Position numbers and translations under genes: made by a program. This document shows, in pieces, positions 15,619 through 19,123 of a stretch of DNA of 19,123 nucleotides. The notes beneath the pieces were generated by a model, which saw only the letters and a program-made list of their open reading frames with translations, did no database searches and was not told where the DNA came from. Within the stretch, counting starts at the first letter, position 1; each line of letters opens with the position of its first letter. This DNA comes from Bacteroides sp. (GTDB taxonomy: Bacteria; Bacteroidota; Bacteroidia; Bacteroidales; Bacteroidaceae), in assembly GCA_030152865.1 (NCBI GenBank), contig JASLIW010000023.1, forward strand, positions 1-19,123, written 5' to 3'.

Positions 15619-16410
15619 TTAGTTCTCTTTGCCTTTTTCTACATAACTCATATCTCCAAAAGAAATCAGTTGAAACTGACCATCCTTATATACTACTTTA
15701 CAAACTGCGGCATTGCCCATATGGCCGCCCTCAGGTTTCACCCCTTGGCTATCTAGATCGGATAGAAATATACCAATAGACATTCCATGTCCAACAACAA
15801 GTACGTTTCCTCCGCCATTTTGAGCCTCAGTTTCAGCTATCGTACGAAGAGCTTTTTGACCTCTGGCTTTTACTGTCGCATAATCTTCACCTATCTCTAG
15901 GGTTTCTAGAGCAGCAAAGGAGTTTACAAGTTTCTCCATCAAGCTACGATCCGCAGCCAAGGCTTTAAAAACCTCTTTACTAGACTTGTAGCCTAGGTAT
16001 AAGGCTGCATCATTCCACATACGCTGATTGTACTCACCCTCATAACTACCAAAACAGGTTTCTCTTAGCTGTGGCACTTCTGTAATCGGCATTTCAGCTT
16101 GGCCCTTCGTATCTAGCACGATACGTGCCGTCTGCCGTGCTCTACCCAAATCGCTAGAGTAAGCAGCGTCAAAACTAATCTGCTCCTTTTTCAGGCCCCG
16201 TCCCAGGTATTCTGCTACCTCTACACCAGCAGGCGTAAGAAATGAGTCTGACCAACCTTGTACACGATCCACGGTATTAAGTATGGTTTTGCCATGGCGA
16301 GTGATGTAAAGCGTTACTGTATTATCTTTTACACGCTTAGTCTGTGCGAAAGAAGAGGTGTTAAACCCAACTAAAGCTAGTGCTACCCATAAAATATATT
16401 TCTTCATCAT
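15619..16410 (-). CDS. Secreted histidine phosphatase (phosphoglycerate mutase-like fold)
   Basis: A 263-residue member of the histidine phosphatase superfamily, branch 1. It has an N-terminal signal peptide (MMKKYILWVALALVGFNTSS, cleavage near FAQ at 21-23), so it acts outside the cytoplasm and is not a glycolytic mutase. The fold's residues are present: LYITRHGKT with the phospho-accepting H39 and R38, YSSDLGRARQTA with R90, the proton-donor region LRETCFGSYEG with E117, and VVGHGMS with the second histidine H208. The substrate is unknown; family members act on many small phosphate esters. It is the last gene of an operon, starting 2 bases after the stop of the phosphoesterase-fold gene, downstream of a TonB receptor. 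Either of two adjacent ATGs (16410 or 16407) could be the start. A terminator follows. Confidence 0.92.
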   Translation of the reverse strand: MMKKYILWVALALVGFNTSSFAQTKRVKDNTVTLYITRHGKTILNTVDRVQGWSDSFLTPAGVEVAEYLGRGLKKEQISFDAAYSSDLGRARQTARIVLDTKGQAEMPITEVPQLRETCFGSYEGEYNQRMWNDAALYLGYKSSKEVFKALAADRSLMEKLVNSFAALETLEIGEDYATVKARGQKALRTIAETEAQNGGGNVLVVGHGMSIGIFLSDLDSQGVKPEGGHMGNAAVCKVVYKDGQFQLISFGDMSYVEKGKEN

Positions 16411-16412
16411 CT

Positions 16413-17342
16413 TTATTTTTTAATTTTTAGAAGGATAGGATAATGATCTGAATACACATCGGTAAACTCATCCTTGATTACTTCACAACTCACCAATTGG
16501 TCTTTCATATTACGACTCACATAAAGATAATCATAACGAACTGGGTAGTGAGACTGGTCGTAGAACATCTTAGTTGGAGCTGTTGCTACAAACTGAGGAT
16601 GGAACACCTTAAGGGCATCAACAAAACCAGCATCTAAAACTTTTTGCTGAATAGAAAAATCCAACTCATCATCTTTTCCCAAGTTTTGGTTGTGAGCTCT
16701 TTTCTTTCGGTCTTCACGTATAAAGTCACGTAACTTATTATCTGCATAGGCTTCCTTATCGAGCGGAGATACAGAGTTCAAATCACCCATCAATAACCAT
16801 TTCTGAGCAGCAGGCCGAGATGCTATTGTCGCCAATATCTGACCAATCTCAGTGCCCCTTCGTTCGGATGAAAAAGGATGCAAATGAGTTACTAAGAAAT
16901 GAAAGCCCTCTATCTCTGCTTCTAAAAATCCATGTACCGTATTTTCTAGTACTCGACGCACATTAACGATAGGGTATTTAGAAGTAATAGCTACAGGAAA
17001 GCTGACTGAACCATCAGCTGCTGGCTCTCTGACTATGAAGCAATAAGGATGCCCATAACTACGGGCCAACTTAGCTAGGTTGTTCTTATATTCGGTACCT
17101 GCGGGTATGAAATCAGGATCTGTTGCTGTGAACCCATTCATTTCTTGTAGGGCCACTACATCAGCATCTTGATTTCTTATCCACTCAGCAAATTTAGCCT
17201 TGTTCTCAGAGCTATCTTGCTTCATTCCCCAGTACACATTATAACTCAATATCTTTAAGGTCTTCTGTTGCGCAAAAGCACTCGTCGGACACAAGATACC
17301 GATACAGAGTAAAATCTTTACAAGTGTGTTTTTCATAATCAT
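16413..17342 (-). CDS. Secreted endonuclease/exonuclease/phosphatase-fold enzyme
   Basis: A 309-residue protein of the metal-dependent phosphoesterase fold shared by DNase I, exonuclease III and inositol phosphatases. A signal peptide (ending SAFAQQ, residues 21-26) sends it out of the cytoplasm. The catalytic set is visible in order: ILSYNVYWG with N35, VVALQEMNGF with E67, VTHLHPFSSERR with H153 and H155, WLLMGDLNSVS with D187 and N189, YDYLYVS with D271, and the C-terminal YSDHYPI with D299 and H300. It is therefore probably active. The fold does not tell whether it cleaves nucleic acid, a lipid headgroup or a small phosphate ester. The gene lies 11 bases after the TonB receptor gene and 2 bases before the histidine phosphatase gene, so the three are almost certainly one operon. 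Starts at 17342 and 17336 (Met-Ile-Met) are both possible. Confidence 0.92.
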   Translation of the reverse strand: MIMKNTLVKILLCIGILCPTSAFAQQKTLKILSYNVYWGMKQDSSENKAKFAEWIRNQDADVVALQEMNGFTATDPDFIPAGTEYKNNLAKLARSYGHPYCFIVREPAADGSVSFPVAITSKYPIVNVRRVLENTVHGFLEAEIEGFHFLVTHLHPFSSERRGTEIGQILATIASRPAAQKWLLMGDLNSVSPLDKEAYADNKLRDFIREDRKKRAHNQNLGKDDELDFSIQQKVLDAGFVDALKVFHPQFVATAPTKMFYDQSHYPVRYDYLYVSRNMKDQLVSCEVIKDEFTDVYSDHYPILLKIKK

Positions 17343-17353
17343 TAGTTTACAGG

Positions 17354-19123
17354 TTAAAATTTAATTTTAGTCTTAAACTCTAGTGTGAAAGGACGAATAT
17401 AGGTTCCCACTAAAGGTTTGTCATATAAGGCTGTAGCCTCTTCTGCTGTCGTTGTATTTGTTCCTGAAATAGAGCCCTGAGCACCATGCTGATTCAATAG
17501 ATTGACCGCACTGATACTAAACTCTATATTCTTATCGTACTTATAATTCAGACCAGCAAATGTTTCCCATCTTTCTTTGAAGATTAAGGTGTTTGGATAG
17601 TTGGCATATTCTTTACTAAAATAACGTGCACTTGCCCAAATTTTAAATCTTCCAAAAGTATAGCTCGGATCGATTTCGATAAGAGTCTTGGAAACACTTC
17701 GAGCCACATTGTCATTATTATTCACTTCTTGTCCCCAGCTAGTAGTAAACTCATAGTTCTTATACTTAGGGTTTTGAAGTGTCATTAAGAAGTGTAGGTC
17801 AAAACCCTTGAATGGACGGAATAATAAGTCAGTGGTCCAACCAATTGTACTCACATCATAACTTATTGTTTTTTTATCTACTGCTCCTGTTACAGGGTCA
17901 TTGAAGGTAGAGTTATTCTTGAAGTTGGTACGTCTGATGGAGGTAATTTTTGATACCACACTCAACATAGGGTGATTAAAATAGACTCCAGCAGCAAATC
18001 CTGGAATGATGGATTTGTCTATTTGTGGATCATCGGCTCCGGCATACATACTAAGCTTACCAGCTTGCTGCAAGTAATAGGCATCAGCTAGGAAACCAAA
18101 GTTTTCGAAAGCTTTCCAAGTAGCACTTGCTGTTGCGCTAAAATTAAACCAATTTTTGGCTACTCCCTTTGTTTTACCTGATACCCAATTGGTAGCTGCT
18201 GCTTTACGATTTTCTGCAGGATACCAATCTCCATTGATACGTTGCCATTCAAAACGAGCACCACCATCTACAGAAAGTCTATCATTGATTTTCCACTTGT
18301 CAGTCGCTACTACAGCCAATTTGTTTTCCCAGCCGTTGTAATATTGCATCGCAGCATTGTGACTTCGATTGCCAAACTCGTCTGTTTTCCGAACCCATTG
18401 AGGTGTGATAGCATTTCCTTGAGCATCTTGTGTCACCCACTCATCATAAATTAGAGCTTTAGGATTTGGATTAACTTCAAACTGATAAGAATAAGTAGCT
18501 GATCTAGCCTTGTCTACATCATAGAACCAATTGTGTAAACCTACCATCCAGTGGTGCTTCTCTGACTCTTTGCTTAACTCAAAACGAGCCATTAAGGTGT
18601 TTTTCTTTGACTTGGGTGTGAATATCATCATGCCGTTTTGTACATAGCCCTCATAGGGTGCATTTGGATTATCAGCATAGTAATACCGCTTATCACCAGC
18701 TTTAAGATTGGCTGGATCTGAATTGGGATCTACTCCTCTTGAAATCGCTGTTAAGTAAGGATTGTACAAGCCTGATTTGGCGTATTTATAGCGCACCGTA
18801 TAGTCTAATACCACTCCATTACCAAGCTTCTGATCGCCCATCAAGTCAATGACATGCGAGGTGCTACCTGCGTCTTTAAGGCCATTCCACGTCACAGCTT
18901 CTCCCGTTAGTGGATCAATAGCATGGATTAAGCCCGACTGCTCTAAATAAGCATCACGACCAATGCGGAAGCCTGGTAGTGCTTTTACACTACCATCTTT
19001 ATGGTAGATATAGGGACTTTGCTTGGCATTAATTGCTTCACTATTGGCAAATTTATACTGTAGTCCTATCTGACCACTTCTATATTTCTTGTTGATTACA
19101 CCTTTATAGATCTGAGTTTTATC
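17354..19123 (-). CDS. TonB-dependent outer membrane receptor, C-terminal 589 residues (cut by window edge)
   Basis: The frame is open from the window edge at 19123 to the stop at 17354. An internal GTG at 18895 is not the start: 76 codons continue upstream in frame without a stop and read as the same kind of barrel sequence (GQIGLQYKF, GRDAYLEQSG). The visible part is the beta-barrel of a TonB-dependent receptor: alternating aromatic and polar strands, DKWKINDRLSVDGGARFEWQ, FSATASATWKAFENFGFLAD, a late FAGLNYKYDKNIEFSISAVNLLNQ stretch, and a terminal FTLEFKTKIKF ending in phenylalanine as outer membrane proteins do. The plug and any N-terminal carboxypeptidase-like domain lie outside the window. 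Such receptors import substrates too large or scarce for porins, powered by TonB. It heads the operon with two exported phosphoesterase-fold enzymes. No SusD-like gene follows, so it is probably not a classical glycan pair. The substrate is unknown. Confidence 0.9.
   Translation of the reverse strand, partial: DKTQIYKGVINKKYRSGQIGLQYKFANSEAINAKQSPYIYHKDGSVKALPGFRIGRDAYLEQSGLIHAIDPLTGEAVTWNGLKDAGSTSHVIDLMGDQKLGNGVVLDYTVRYKYAKSGLYNPYLTAISRGVDPNSDPANLKAGDKRYYYADNPNAPYEGYVQNGMMIFTPKSKKNTLMARFELSKESEKHHWMVGLHNWFYDVDKARSATYSYQFEVNPNPKALIYDEWVTQDAQGNAITPQWVRKTDEFGNRSHNAAMQYYNGWENKLAVVATDKWKINDRLSVDGGARFEWQRINGDWYPAENRKAAATNWVSGKTKGVAKNWFNFSATASATWKAFENFGFLADAYYLQQAGKLSMYAGADDPQIDKSIIPGFAAGVYFNHPMLSVVSKITSIRRTNFKNNSTFNDPVTGAVDKKTISYDVSTIGWTTDLLFRPFKGFDLHFLMTLQNPKYKNYEFTTSWGQEVNNNDNVARSVSKTLIEIDPSYTFGRFKIWASARYFSKEYANYPNTLIFKERWETFAGLNYKYDKNIEFSISAVNLLNQHGAQGSISGTNTTTAEEATALYDKPLVGTYIRPFTLEFKTKIKF

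Noticed and set aside
18893..18895. GTG as a start of the receptor gene
   Set aside because: The frame is open for 76 more codons up to the window edge with receptor-like sequence, so this is an internal valine codon.
1..19123. CRISPR arrays, tRNA or rRNA genes, insertion sequences and prophage genes
   Set aside because: None seen on reading both strands: no regularly spaced repeats, no transposase or integrase motifs, no cloverleaf-like sequence.

Overview
The window looks like chromosomal DNA of a low-GC member of the Bacteroidales (Bacteroides-like). The evidence is the gene repertoire (a NigD-like lipoprotein, the parA-parB-DUF5683-mltD cluster, a long Rel protein with a Bacteroides-type RIRD motif, a TonB-dependent receptor operon). 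Exact matches to the Bacteroidetes -7 promoter box TAnnTTTG also lie upstream of most transcription units, and ribosome binding sites are weak. I see no insertion sequence, phage gene, CRISPR array, tRNA or rRNA gene. Most of the window is housekeeping DNA and I found no clearly new system.

Layout. Positions 1-107 (minus) hold the first 35 codons of truA, running off the left edge. Positions 108-635 are AT-rich and I see no credible gene there. Next come, all on the minus strand, a NigD-like lipoprotein (636-1412) and the overlapping pair surE-lpxB (2641-3435 and 1511-2644). A 323-base divergent spacer with a -7 box for each direction leads into a plus-strand run: parA, parB, a DUF5683 membrane protein, the lytic transglycosylase mltD, and a bifunctional-type rel gene with its own promoter. 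A small MerR-family regulator (minus) faces rel tail to tail and is divergent from alaS (plus). alaS converges on cca (minus) over a shared bidirectional terminator. A lipoprotein of unknown function (14638-15483, plus) is divergent from cca. It is followed by a GC-rich pair of hairpins and a strong terminator, which separate it from a minus-strand operon at the right edge: a TonB-dependent receptor (cut by the window end), a secreted endonuclease/exonuclease/phosphatase-fold enzyme and a secreted histidine phosphatase.

How the genes fit together. LpxB makes the lipid A disaccharide and SurE is a nucleotide phosphatase; they are translationally linked. ParA/ParB segregate the chromosome and share a transcript with two envelope proteins (DUF5683 and MltD), which physically ties chromosome segregation to cell-wall remodelling genes. 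Rel, AlaS, Cca and TruA serve translation and the stringent response. The right-hand operon pairs an outer membrane importer with two periplasmic or exported hydrolases of phosphoesterase folds, which suggests scavenging of an unidentified phosphorylated compound; this is inference. Three starts were revised: DUF5683 begins at 5422, cca at 14550, and the TonB receptor reading frame continues past its apparent GTG at 18895 to the window edge.
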